A stretch of 64,000 nucleotides of DNA, taken from positions 1,674,001 through 1,738,000 of the forward strand of contig NZ_BAABBM010000001.1 in assembly GCF_039537965.1 (NCBI RefSeq), in the 5' to 3' direction. The DNA is from Sphingomonas limnosediminicola. Its GTDB lineage: Bacteria; Pseudomonadota; Alphaproteobacteria; Sphingomonadales; Sphingomonadaceae. The notes under the pieces were generated by a model. It worked only from the letters and a program-made list of their open reading frames with translations. It ran no database searches and had not been told where the DNA came from. This document shows positions 55,143 through 63,376 of the stretch, in pieces. The first letter of the stretch is position 1. Each line of letters begins with the position of its first letter. Both the position numbers and the translations under genes were made by a program.

Positions 55143-56807
55143 TCAAGTTGGGTAACCGAGCCGCGACGCCCACTCCAGCAATAGCGGCAAGACGGGCTCA
55201 AGCTGGGTCTCGTAACGGCGCCAGCGCCCGACTGCAGACGCATTTAGCGGTTGTACGATCTGCTCATAGCTTGTGTTCGCAACGGGGCCGCGGTCCGCCG
55301 CGGTTTGGCGATGATCAAGTAATCTGTCGTCCCACGGGAGGTTCAGGAAGTCGACTGCTGCGCGTAGCTGGCGTTCGGGATCGGCGACGAGCTCTTCGTA
55401 GCTGATTGTGTGGACATTGAGCGGCAGCACGCTGCGGCATGCCTCCCAAAAACGCATGGTCAGGTCATAGAAATCGGCAGCATCGCGAACGTCGAGGAAG
55501 TTTGCCGTCGAGAGATTTGGCGTGAAACTCTGCATGAAGCAGCTGAGCACCGTATCGCAGGGATGGCGCCGCACGAACATGATGGGCGCGCCACCAAAGA
55601 ATAGATGGATCACTGGGGCGTGGAGCATATTGAGCGGCGCCTTGTCGATCACGAGGCAACTGGCTCGGCCTGTCAAATCGTCGAGCCGGGCCAGATAGTT
55701 TTCACGCGCATGCCGCAAAGCGTTTGGATCGGCACTATCGAGAGACTCCGGCGGACCCACCTCATCGGCGGCGGCGGCGATGAGACCCTTTTCCTCGAGC
55801 ACGACGATGTCGGGATGACCCATCAAAAACGTGTCGAGCAATGTCGTTCCCGACCGGGGGAAGCCGACGATAAAGGCCAGCGGCCGCGTTTCTGACGGAA
55901 ATTGCGGCAACGTTTCTGCCCACTGCGGCGTGATCGACTGCGTACTGCGAGAAAGGTTCGATCGGTATTCCGCCGCCCTCGCAACCCATGAATCGCGATG
56001 AGCCAAGGCCTGGTTCATGGCGGAGGCAGCGGCGAAAGCCTGCGTTGCATCGCCTTGATCATCGGCGATACGCGCAGCCAAGCGATGCCACCGCACAGGA
56101 TCTTCTTTCGGATCGGCGGCGCTCAGAAGCTTGCCCGCTTCCGAACGCCTGCCGCTCCGTAGCTCACGGACGGCCAGGATATCCGCTAGCCGTTCGCGAG
56201 GGACGCCCGACGCAATCGCGTTGTCCAGCAATTCGCCGAGTTGGGCGTTCTTGTTCGCTCGTTCGAAAACGAGACCGAGTTGCCGGATTACGTCTGGGTT
56301 GCGCGGAGCAAGCGAGACCGCGCGGCTGTAGGCCTCCTCGGCCTCATCTAGACGGTTGAGCGCAAGCAGATCACGGCCAAGATTGATCCAGACCCGCCAG
56401 TCGGAAGGTTGCAACGCGCACACACATCTCCAGGCCGAGGCGGCGACTTCCCGCCTTCCCGCGCTGTCGGCAGCTTCTGCCCGTGCGTGCCAAAGTGGCA
56501 ATGTCGATTGGTCGATGCCGCTCGGCGGTGCAGCGACGCTCAGGGCTTGATCCACTTTCCCGCTGTCGATCAGCGCGCGGACGAGCATGACCCGGAACGC
56601 AACGTTGGCAGGCTCAGCATCCACCGCTCGGCGAAGCCACTCAGCGCCTTCGGTCAAGCGCCCCGCCCGGCATTCGATAAGCCCAAGAAGATGATGCGTC
56701 TTCGCTGAATCCGGATTTTGCTTCAGCTCGAGATTCGCAAGCTCGCGCGCCCGGTCGAGGCGGCCCTGCTGGAAGGCCGTAACTGCTTCTGCAAGACGCG
56801 GCTGCAT
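55143..56807 (-). CDS. TPR-repeat sulfotransferase (second of tandem pair)
   Basis: A 554-residue paralogue of the 53147 gene with a shorter TPR part (residues 1-290) and a sulfotransferase domain: VGFPRSGTTLLDTFLMGHP and FVRRHPCDTVLSCFMQSF. Both PAPS-contact motifs are intact. The two are probably a duplication with divergent sensor halves. It follows the SDR gene by 39 bases, so SDR and both sulfotransferases look like one operon. Confidence 0.92.
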   Translation of the reverse strand: MQPRLAEAVTAFQQGRLDRARELANLELKQNPDSAKTHHLLGLIECRAGRLTEGAEWLRRAVDAEPANVAFRVMLVRALIDSGKVDQALSVAAPPSGIDQSTLPLWHARAEAADSAGRREVAASAWRCVCALQPSDWRVWINLGRDLLALNRLDEAEEAYSRAVSLAPRNPDVIRQLGLVFERANKNAQLGELLDNAIASGVPRERLADILAVRELRSGRRSEAGKLLSAADPKEDPVRWHRLAARIADDQGDATQAFAAASAMNQALAHRDSWVARAAEYRSNLSRSTQSITPQWAETLPQFPSETRPLAFIVGFPRSGTTLLDTFLMGHPDIVVLEEKGLIAAAADEVGPPESLDSADPNALRHARENYLARLDDLTGRASCLVIDKAPLNMLHAPVIHLFFGGAPIMFVRRHPCDTVLSCFMQSFTPNLSTANFLDVRDAADFYDLTMRFWEACRSVLPLNVHTISYEELVADPERQLRAAVDFLNLPWDDRLLDHRQTAADRGPVANTSYEQIVQPLNASAVGRWRRYETQLEPVLPLLLEWASRLGYPT

Positions 56808-56846
56808 CGCCTCGGAGCTAGGCGGCGCTTGGTCTGACGGTCAACC

Positions 56847-57701
56847 TCAGCTCGCTGTCGTGTTCCCGCCGTCGGGGTGCAGCACCTGCCCGGCCATGTA
56901 GCTCGAATCTTCGCAGGCGAGGAAAAGGAAGCTCGGGGCAACCTCGTTCGGCTGGCCGGGGCGGCCCATCGGCGTGTCCTTGCCGAACTCGGGGATCCTC
57001 TCCGGCGGCTGTCCGCCGGAGGGATTGAGGGGCGTCCAGATCGGGCCCGGCGCGACGCCGTTCACGCGGATGCCTTTCTCGATCAGATTTTTGGCGAGCG
57101 AGCGGGTGAACCCGAGGATCGCGCCCTTCGTCGAACTGTAGTCTAGCAGCCCCGGCGAGCCCTTGTACGTCGTTTCCGAGGTGCAGTTGATAATCGCCGC
57201 CCCTTCCTTGAGGTGCGGCAGCGCGGCCTGCGTCAGGAAAAACATGCTGAAGATGTTCGTCTGGAACGTGCGCTTCAGCTGCTCTTCGCTGATCTTGCGC
57301 AGGTCTTCATCGTAGTGCTGCTCGCCCGCATTATTGACGAGCACGTCGAGACGGCCGAGCTGCTCGACGGTCTGCTGCACCGCTCGTTCGCAAAATTGCT
57401 TGTCGCCGAGGTCGCCGGCGATCGTGATGGCCCGGCGACCTTCGCCTTCGACGATTTCTTTGGTTTTGGCCGCGTCGTCATGTTCGCAGAGATAAAGGAT
57501 TGCGATGTCCGCGCCCTCGCGCGCGAAGAGTGCCGCGACGGCGCGGCCGATGCCGCTGTCCGCGCCCGTAATTAGGGCAACCTTGCCCTCGAGACGTCCC
57601 GAACCCCGATAACGAGGCTCCCAGTCCGGTTTCGGCTCTAGCCGGCTTTCGTGCCCGGGCAGACGATCCTCATGAATCATCGGTTCCATGACATCGGACA
57701 T
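56847..57701 (-). CDS. short-chain dehydrogenase/reductase, YghA/GsiB-neighbour type
   Basis: A 284-residue SDR. Motifs: VALITGADSGIGRAVA (TGxxxGIG cofactor loop), LVNNAG, and the catalytic Ser-Tyr-Lys in NCTSETTYKGSPGLLDYSSTKGA (YxxxK). The N-terminal extension of about 38 residues is typical of the general-stress YdaD/YghA group. It opens the sulfotransferase operon, preceded by a small gene 17 bases upstream. Substrate unknown. Confidence 0.93.
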   Translation of the reverse strand: MSDVMEPMIHEDRLPGHESRLEPKPDWEPRYRGSGRLEGKVALITGADSGIGRAVAALFAREGADIAILYLCEHDDAAKTKEIVEGEGRRAITIAGDLGDKQFCERAVQQTVEQLGRLDVLVNNAGEQHYDEDLRKISEEQLKRTFQTNIFSMFFLTQAALPHLKEGAAIINCTSETTYKGSPGLLDYSSTKGAILGFTRSLAKNLIEKGIRVNGVAPGPIWTPLNPSGGQPPERIPEFGKDTPMGRPGQPNEVAPSFLFLACEDSSYMAGQVLHPDGGNTTAS

Positions 57702-57718
57702 GACGCTTACTCCTCGGG

Positions 57719-57844
57719 CTATTCTTTGGGCGCGACACCCATTCCTTCCCGTTCAAACTCTTCGGCGGTCGGCGGGGTTTCGTGGCCCGGCTTGATTGGC
57801 TTCCTGTCCGGCTTGGACTTCGGCAAATTTTCTTTGCGCGTCAT
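57719..57844 (-). CDS. 41-residue hydrophilic protein
   Basis: A short gene from ATG 57844: MTRKENLPKSKPDRKPIKPG, continuing through HETPPTAEEFEREGMGVAPKE. GGAGAA lies 5 bases upstream. It is Pro/Lys/Glu-rich and likely disordered. The ATG at 57856 in frame is less likely because no ribosome site precedes it. It lies 17 bases before the SDR gene. Function unknown; small stress-linked proteins of this type are common. Confidence 0.65.
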   Translation of the reverse strand: MTRKENLPKSKPDRKPIKPGHETPPTAEEFEREGMGVAPKE

Positions 57845-57917
57845 AGGATTCTCCATTGTTTGAGGACGCGGCACAGGCTTTCGCGGTCGACGAATTCCCA
57901 GAAACTTCGTGTTGAAA

Positions 57918-58169
57918 TTAGCCGCGGCGAGCGCTGGCGGGCGGCAAATCGTCGTGTGTCACTTCAGCGCGGTTGTCCGCAGACCCGGCGCGGCAGCGCG
58001 CGACAAGTGTCGGAAAATCGAAATTGCTGTTCGCCTCGAGCGCTGCGGAAGTCGCGGCCGAACACTGCGCCTGGCTTTCGTAGCGGGTCTGAAGCGTGGC
58101 GACTTGCGTGCATCCGCTGCCGCCGTCGGCGCAGCCCAGGATCGCAATGACGAAATAACCCGGTCCCAT
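57918..58169 (-). CDS. 83-residue cysteine-containing hypothetical protein
   Basis: A small protein starting MGPGYFVIAILGCADGG, with Cys residues in GCADGGSGCTQV, QAQCSAATSAAL and LVARCRAG. ATG 58169 has a GGGGAT site. There is no long hydrophobic core beyond the first 12 residues, so it may be a weakly exported or cytoplasmic protein. Conserved-looking in composition but I do not name a family. A possible EcfG promoter lies upstream. Confidence 0.6.
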   Translation of the reverse strand: MGPGYFVIAILGCADGGSGCTQVATLQTRYESQAQCSAATSAALEANSNFDFPTLVARCRAGSADNRAEVTHDDLPPASARRG

Positions 58170-58195
58170 GAACGCATCCCCTAAGATGCTGTTTT

Positions 58196-58220
58196 AACCG
58201 CTCGATTTTCGTTCGGTTCC
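58196..58220 (-). promoter_or_regulatory. possible EcfG (general stress sigma) promoter
   Basis: On the minus strand GGAAC is followed after 16 bases by GGTT, close to the alphaproteobacterial EcfG pattern (GGAAC, 16-17 bases, CGTT), with the -10 differing at one base. It would drive the 83-residue gene. Confidence 0.3.
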
Positions 58221-58275
58221 GCGACTTGTTCATCATCCGTTTGCCGGAAGCGATACGCATTCCTACCTAGCAGCC

Positions 58276-60096
58276 ATGGCGACACAGGCAGACAAGGCTC
58301 AGGCGAAACCGAACGGGGGGTTCGCGGCGCTGTGGCGCTTCCTTCCGATGCTGTGGCCGCGGGGCCAGGTTGAGCTTAAGGCGCGGGTCGTCTTCGCGGT
58401 GATCCTGGTACTGGCGGGCAAGGCGGCGACGCTGCTGATGCCGTTCGCATACAAGGCCGTCATCGACGGCATGTCGGGCCAGAAGGCCGCGTTTGCCATC
58501 GTTGCCGGTCTCGTGGCGGGCTACGCGACGGCGCGCTTCGCGGGCGTCCTCTCTGACAATCTGCGCAACGCGATCTTCGAGAAAGTCGGGCAAGATGCCG
58601 CGCGGCGGCTGGCGGGAACCGTCTTTCGTCACGTCCACGATCTGTCGCTTCGCTTCCATCTGGAGCGGCGGACCGGATCGCTGACCAAGATCGTCGAGCG
58701 CGGGACGAAAAGCATCGACATGATGCTCTATTTCATCCTCTTCAACATTGGACCGACCGCCATCGAGCTCACCGCCATCTGCGTCATCTTTTTCGTGAAG
58801 TTCGGCGCAGGCCTTGTCGCGGCAACACTGGCGATGGTCGCGATTTACATAACGTTCACCCGCAAGGTCACCGATTGGCGCGCGCAGATCCAGCGCGACA
58901 TGAATGACGTCGACAACAAAGCGATCGGCCGCGCGGTCGACAGCCTGCTCAATTACGAAACGGTCAAATATTTCGGCGCCGAGGAGCGCGAGGCGAAGCG
59001 CTACGACGAGGCGATCGGCTCCTTCACGCGCGCCGCCGTACGCAATGAAGTCAGCCTGGCGTGGCTGAATATCGGTCAGGCGTTGATCACCAACCTGATG
59101 ATGGCCGGCGCCATGATCTTCACGGTCTGGGGCTGGAGTCGCGGGCGATTCACGCCGGGCGACGTGGTGCTTGTCAATTCGCTGCTGATGCAACTTTTCC
59201 GCCCGCTCGACATGCTGGGCTGGGTCTATCGCTCAATCCGCCAGGGCCTGATCGACATGGAAGCGATGTGGGACCTGCTCGACACGCCCGCGGAGGTCGT
59301 CGACCGTCCGGACGCGCCGGCGCTCGACGTCGCCAAGGGCGCGGTACAGTTCGAGAATGTTCAGTTCGGTTACGAGGACGGCCGGCAGATCCTGAAAGGT
59401 CTCGATCTCGACATCGCGCCTGGCACGAGCTGCGCCATCGTTGGACCGTCAGGCGCGGGTAAGTCGACCATCGCGCGGCTGCTTTACCGTTTTTACGACC
59501 CGTCATCCGGCCGCATCACCATCGATGGGCAGGATATCTCTCAAGTGCAGCAACGGACGCTGCGCGGGGCGATCGGCATCGTCCCGCAGGACACCGTCCT
59601 GTTCAACGACACGATCGGCTACAACATCGGCTACGGGCGCGATCAGTCCACTCACGCCGAGGTAGAGCAGGCCGCGCGCGGGGCGGCCATCGACCACTTC
59701 ATCTCCGTGCTTCCGGACAAATATGATTCGATGGTTGGCGAGCGCGGATTGAAACTGTCGGGCGGCGAGAAGCAGCGCGTGGCGATTGCACGCACGTTGC
59801 TCAAGAACCCGCCGATCCTCGTGCTCGACGAGGCAACGAGCGCCCTCGACAGCCGGACCGAGCAGGCGATCCAGGAAACCCTCGACCGCGTCGCGCGAAG
59901 CCGCACGACGATCATGATCGCCCACCGCCTGTCGACCATCGTCAATGCCGACCAGATCGTGGTGCTCGACGAAGGACGCGTCGCGGAGCGCGGGACGCAC
60001 GAGGAACTGCTCGACAAGGGCGGGCTCTACGCGGACCTGTGGCAGCGTCAGCAGGCGGAGCGGCTGGCGGAGGAAATCGCCGAAGCGGCGGAGTGA
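58276..60096 (+). CDS. Atm1-type ABC exporter (half-transporter)
   Basis: A 606-residue ABC half-transporter with six helices and a C-terminal ATPase. LLNYETVKYFGAEEREAKRYDEAI is the Atm1 signature loop. ATPase motifs: Walker [18 protein letters not shown], signature LSGGEKQRVAIARTLL, Walker B ILVLDEATSALD, and the H-loop AHRLSTI. The bacterial homologue from Novosphingobium exports glutathione-metal conjugates, so a heavy-metal or glutathione-derivative role is expected. Ends directly at the convergent GH47 gene. Confidence 0.93.
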   Translation: MATQADKAQAKPNGGFAALWRFLPMLWPRGQVELKARVVFAVILVLAGKAATLLMPFAYKAVIDGMSGQKAAFAIVAGLVAGYATARFAGVLSDNLRNAIFEKVGQDAARRLAGTVFRHVHDLSLRFHLERRTGSLTKIVERGTKSIDMMLYFILFNIGPTAIELTAICVIFFVKFGAGLVAATLAMVAIYITFTRKVTDWRAQIQRDMNDVDNKAIGRAVDSLLNYETVKYFGAEEREAKRYDEAIGSFTRAAVRNEVSLAWLNIGQALITNLMMAGAMIFTVWGWSRGRFTPGDVVLVNSLLMQLFRPLDMLGWVYRSIRQGLIDMEAMWDLLDTPAEVVDRPDAPALDVAKGAVQFENVQFGYEDGRQILKGLDLDIAPGTSCAIVGPSGAGKSTIARLLYRFYDPSSGRITIDGQDISQVQQRTLRGAIGIVPQDTVLFNDTIGYNIGYGRDQSTHAEVEQAARGAAIDHFISVLPDKYDSMVGERGLKLSGGEKQRVAIARTLLKNPPILVLDEATSALDSRTEQAIQETLDRVARSRTTIMIAHRLSTIVNADQIVVLDEGRVAERGTHEELLDKGGLYADLWQRQQAERLAEEIAEAAE

Positions 60097-61488
60097 TCAA
60101 GTTCGGCGGCGCAGTCCCCGCAGCACATTTCCTTCAGTGCTGAGGTACAGCCGGCGGTAATCGACGCGCGGCGTGTCGGCGAAGATGAGATAGTAATATT
60201 TCATCTGCTCCGACCACCAGTAGCCGGGGTTGTGGTCGCTCTGGACCTTCGGATTTGCGGCCACGTCGGCGAGATCGGCGTAACCGTAGCGCGCCTTGTT
60301 CCAACGCTTCATCTCCAAATAGTGATCGCGCACGAGGTGGCGCCATTCCTCGCGACGGTCGATCAGCCAGTGGTTGAAGGCCGCATCGGCGAGTTCCGGC
60401 CGCAGGTCGTTGGTCGTGCTGAGTGCGGCGAGGTTGGTCGACTCGATGCTCTCGGGAAGCACGCCGTAGCGCGTCTGCACCCTCGCCCAGGTCCGCGTAT
60501 GGGCGCGGCCGATTTCTTTGTTGCCGCCCTGCGCGAGCAGGCCGCCATAGAATGAGCCAAGCTCGTCCTGCTCATTATCGAGCGGCTTGCCGGTTTCGAA
60601 GTCGACGTTGGCAAACCACAAATCGGGCCCGTGTCGTATCGGCTGATGTTTGAGGATCGCTGCGGTGCAGGTGCGGTACATCGCCAGACATTCACGGTCG
60701 CCGAGCAGGTCCCAGCCATCCCACAGATATTCGTAGTAGCTGTCCGACGGAGGGCCGATCGTCGCGCGTCGGCTTTTCCACTCGCCGGTCATGCAATCGA
60801 TCTTGTCTGCGAGAAGCCCAATCTTGGACCGCCGCTCGAACATCGAAATCAGCGCGCGCTTGGCCGCGGCGCGGTAGCGATCGTCACTGGTCGCCTGGCT
60901 GAGAAAGCCGAACTCCGGAATGAACGTGCCGGCCTCCGCCGGATTGGTTTCTTGTCCGCGCAGCGCGCCAGTGCGCAGGTTGATGTAGCGGTGCGGGATG
61001 CCGATCGGCGAAGCGTTGAAGCTCGGCAACAGGCGGTCGGCAAGATCGCGCGCCTTGGCGAGCAGCGCAGGGTCGCCGCAAGCGTGAAAGGCCGAGAGCA
61101 ATCCTCCGACCAGCCGGATCGAGGTCTCGAAAACCGATACTTCGCCATCGACGTCGAAGCTGAGGTTTGTTTTCACCCAATCGACGCCGTCGCGGAACTC
61201 ATCGTCGAACCCCATGATCCACAAGGTGTCGAGCGCCTCGATCAGCGACAAGCCGAGGTGTTGATTCTTCAGCGAGAAGCTTTCGAAGCCGCCGCTGATC
61301 GGCTTGATCTGGTCCTTGCCCCAGGCGCGCTCGCGATAGTTGCGCCAGGCCGAGAGCATCTCGTTACGAACATCCTTGGCGAGCGCAGGCCAGTTGTCCG
61401 AGTTCGGCGGTGCTCCGATCGATGGCAGCGCGAGCGCGACGGCGCCTGCACCCAGCAATGACCGGCGAGAGATGCGCACAAAGTCCAT
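60097..61488 (-). CDS. GH47-like alpha-1,2-mannosidase with Tat signal
   Basis: A 463-residue exported protein. ISRRSLLGAGAVALALP is a twin-arginine signal. The remaining sequence matches GH47 (ER class I mannosidase): SVFETSIRLVGGLLSAFH (Glu121), SDSYYEYLWDGWDLLG (Asp249), LPESIESTNLAALS (Glu346/Glu349), SEQMKYYYLIFAD, and YLSTEGNVLRG, where Thr451 corresponds to the Ca2+-binding Thr. All key positions look intact. GH47 is mainly eukaryotic, with rare bacterial members known from Caulobacter. It would trim alpha-1,2-linked mannose in the periplasm. It abuts the ABC gene tail to tail. Confidence 0.85.
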   Translation of the reverse strand: MDFVRISRRSLLGAGAVALALPSIGAPPNSDNWPALAKDVRNEMLSAWRNYRERAWGKDQIKPISGGFESFSLKNQHLGLSLIEALDTLWIMGFDDEFRDGVDWVKTNLSFDVDGEVSVFETSIRLVGGLLSAFHACGDPALLAKARDLADRLLPSFNASPIGIPHRYINLRTGALRGQETNPAEAGTFIPEFGFLSQATSDDRYRAAAKRALISMFERRSKIGLLADKIDCMTGEWKSRRATIGPPSDSYYEYLWDGWDLLGDRECLAMYRTCTAAILKHQPIRHGPDLWFANVDFETGKPLDNEQDELGSFYGGLLAQGGNKEIGRAHTRTWARVQTRYGVLPESIESTNLAALSTTNDLRPELADAAFNHWLIDRREEWRHLVRDHYLEMKRWNKARYGYADLADVAANPKVQSDHNPGYWWSEQMKYYYLIFADTPRVDYRRLYLSTEGNVLRGLRRRT

Positions 61489-61544
61489 GCGGCGAGGCTA
61501 GCCCGTGGGAACCGGGCGCGCTACTCGCCGGCGCAGTAGCGTTG

Positions 61545-63302
61545 ATGACCACCCCCCACGACATCCTGAAACAAGTCTTCGGTTTCGACCACTTCCGCGG
61601 CGTGCAGGAAGACGTGGTCATGCGCGTGCTTGGCGGGCAGCACACGCTTGCGGTGATGCCGACCGGTGCGGGCAAATCACTCTGCTACCAGCTTCCGGCG
61701 GTGGCACACGAGGGCACCGCGTTGGTTATCTCGCCTCTAATCGCGCTGATGCACGACCAGATTCGGAGCGCGAATGCCATCGGACTTCGAGCGGCCTCGC
61801 TAACGTCTGCAGATGCGGATCGCGAGCGAACCGTGGAGCGGCTGAAAGCCGGCGAGCTCGACCTGCTCTACGCGGCGCCCGAGCGCGCGACGGGCGACGG
61901 CTTCCGGCGGCTGATCAGCCGCACGAACGTGTCGCTGATCGCCATCGACGAAGCGCATTGCGTTAGCGAGTGGGGGCACGATTTCCGGCCGGACTATCGC
62001 CAGCTGAAGGGCCTGCTCGACGACAATCCGGACGTCCCACGGCTTGCGCTGACCGCGACGGCGGACCGGCGCACACGTTCTGACATTCTGACCCAGCTTG
62101 GCATCCCCGATGACGGGCTGATCATCGCTGGCTTCGACCGGCCGAACATTCGCTACAACGTGCGGCCTCGAGACGGACTGCCGCAGCAATTGAAGTCGCT
62201 CCTCGCGCAGCAGCCGGGCGCAGGCATCGTCTACGCCCCGAGCCGCGACAAGGCTGAGCGAATCGCCGAGCAAATGTCCGGCACCGGTCGCCCCGCCCTG
62301 CCTTACCATGCCGGACTCGACCCGCAGGTGCGCTCTCGCAACCAGGCCGCTTTCGTCGAGTCAGAAGACATGGTGATGGCGGCGACGGTCGCATTCGGCA
62401 TGGGCATCGACAAGCCCGACGTTCGCTTCGTCGCCCACGCCGGCATCCCCAAGTCGATTGAGGCTTATTACCAGGAGACCGGCCGCGCCGGCCGCGATGG
62501 AGACCCAGCCGAGGCTTGGCTGTTCTGGGGCGCGGAAGACTTTGCGCGAGCCCGCCAGCGCGTCGAGACGGAAGTCGAACCTGATCGCCGATCAGGCGAG
62601 CGCGAGCGGTTGAACGCCCTCGCCGCGTTCGTCGAAGCCTCGGGTTGCCGGCGCGCCATCCTGCTCAGTCATTTCGGCGAGGATCCGCCCGAGGCTTGCG
62701 GCAATTGCGACAATTGCCTGGATCCGCCAGCGACGATCGACGCGACCGAGGTTGCACGCAAGCTGCTGTCAGCCGCTTTCCGTACCGAGATGCGATTTGG
62801 CGTCGGGCACCTCGCCGACGTGCTCGCGGGCAACGACAGCGAAAAGGTACGCAGCTTCGGCCACGACCGGCTGTCGGTATTCGGCATCGCCAATGCCGAA
62901 GAGATCGCGCTCGTCCGCTCCGTCGCCCGCGCCTTGATTGCGCGCGATGCGCTCCGCGCGGACGCTTACGGCGGCCTGAGCTTCGGGCCCGGAGCAAAGC
63001 CGATCCTGAAGGGTGAGCGGCAGATCACCATCGCCGTCCCGCCGCCGCGGAAGCGAACCAGCCGCAAGCGCTTTGATGGGCCGGCCGATCCCTTATTCGA
63101 TGCGCTGCGTGAAGCGCGCCGCAAGCTCGCCGCCGAGTCCGGGGTGCCGCCCTACGTCATCTTCCACGATTCGACCCTGCGCGAGATCGCCGCGCGGAAG
63201 CCGCGCGACCTTCATGAGCTGGGGACGGTCCAGGGCGTCGGCGCGGTCAAGCTTGAGCGCTACGGTGCAGCGATGCTCGACGCTCTTTCTACCAACGGCT
63301 GA
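61545..63302 (+). CDS. recQ: ATP-dependent DNA helicase RecQ
   Basis: A 585-residue RecQ helicase used in recombination repair. Motifs: GVQEDVVMRVLGG with the family's upstream Q, Walker A PTGAGKSLCYQLP, DEAHCVSEWGHDFRPDY (DEAH box), QETGRAGRDGDPAEA (motif VI), zinc ligands in CGNCDNC. An HRDC domain (REARRKLAAESGVPPYVIFHD) closes the protein. ATG 61545 is chosen over upstream in-frame codons that overlap the divergent GH47 gene. Confidence 0.96.
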   Translation: MTTPHDILKQVFGFDHFRGVQEDVVMRVLGGQHTLAVMPTGAGKSLCYQLPAVAHEGTALVISPLIALMHDQIRSANAIGLRAASLTSADADRERTVERLKAGELDLLYAAPERATGDGFRRLISRTNVSLIAIDEAHCVSEWGHDFRPDYRQLKGLLDDNPDVPRLALTATADRRTRSDILTQLGIPDDGLIIAGFDRPNIRYNVRPRDGLPQQLKSLLAQQPGAGIVYAPSRDKAERIAEQMSGTGRPALPYHAGLDPQVRSRNQAAFVESEDMVMAATVAFGMGIDKPDVRFVAHAGIPKSIEAYYQETGRAGRDGDPAEAWLFWGAEDFARARQRVETEVEPDRRSGERERLNALAAFVEASGCRRAILLSHFGEDPPEACGNCDNCLDPPATIDATEVARKLLSAAFRTEMRFGVGHLADVLAGNDSEKVRSFGHDRLSVFGIANAEEIALVRSVARALIARDALRADAYGGLSFGPGAKPILKGERQITIAVPPPRKRTSRKRFDGPADPLFDALREARRKLAAESGVPPYVIFHDSTLREIAARKPRDLHELGTVQGVGAVKLERYGAAMLDALSTNG

Positions 63303-63376
63303 TGTTCAGGCTTGCGAAACGCGCGACTCGGTTGAAGAGACGTTGAACGACCGTTTTCGACTTCTTGGGGAGAAAT

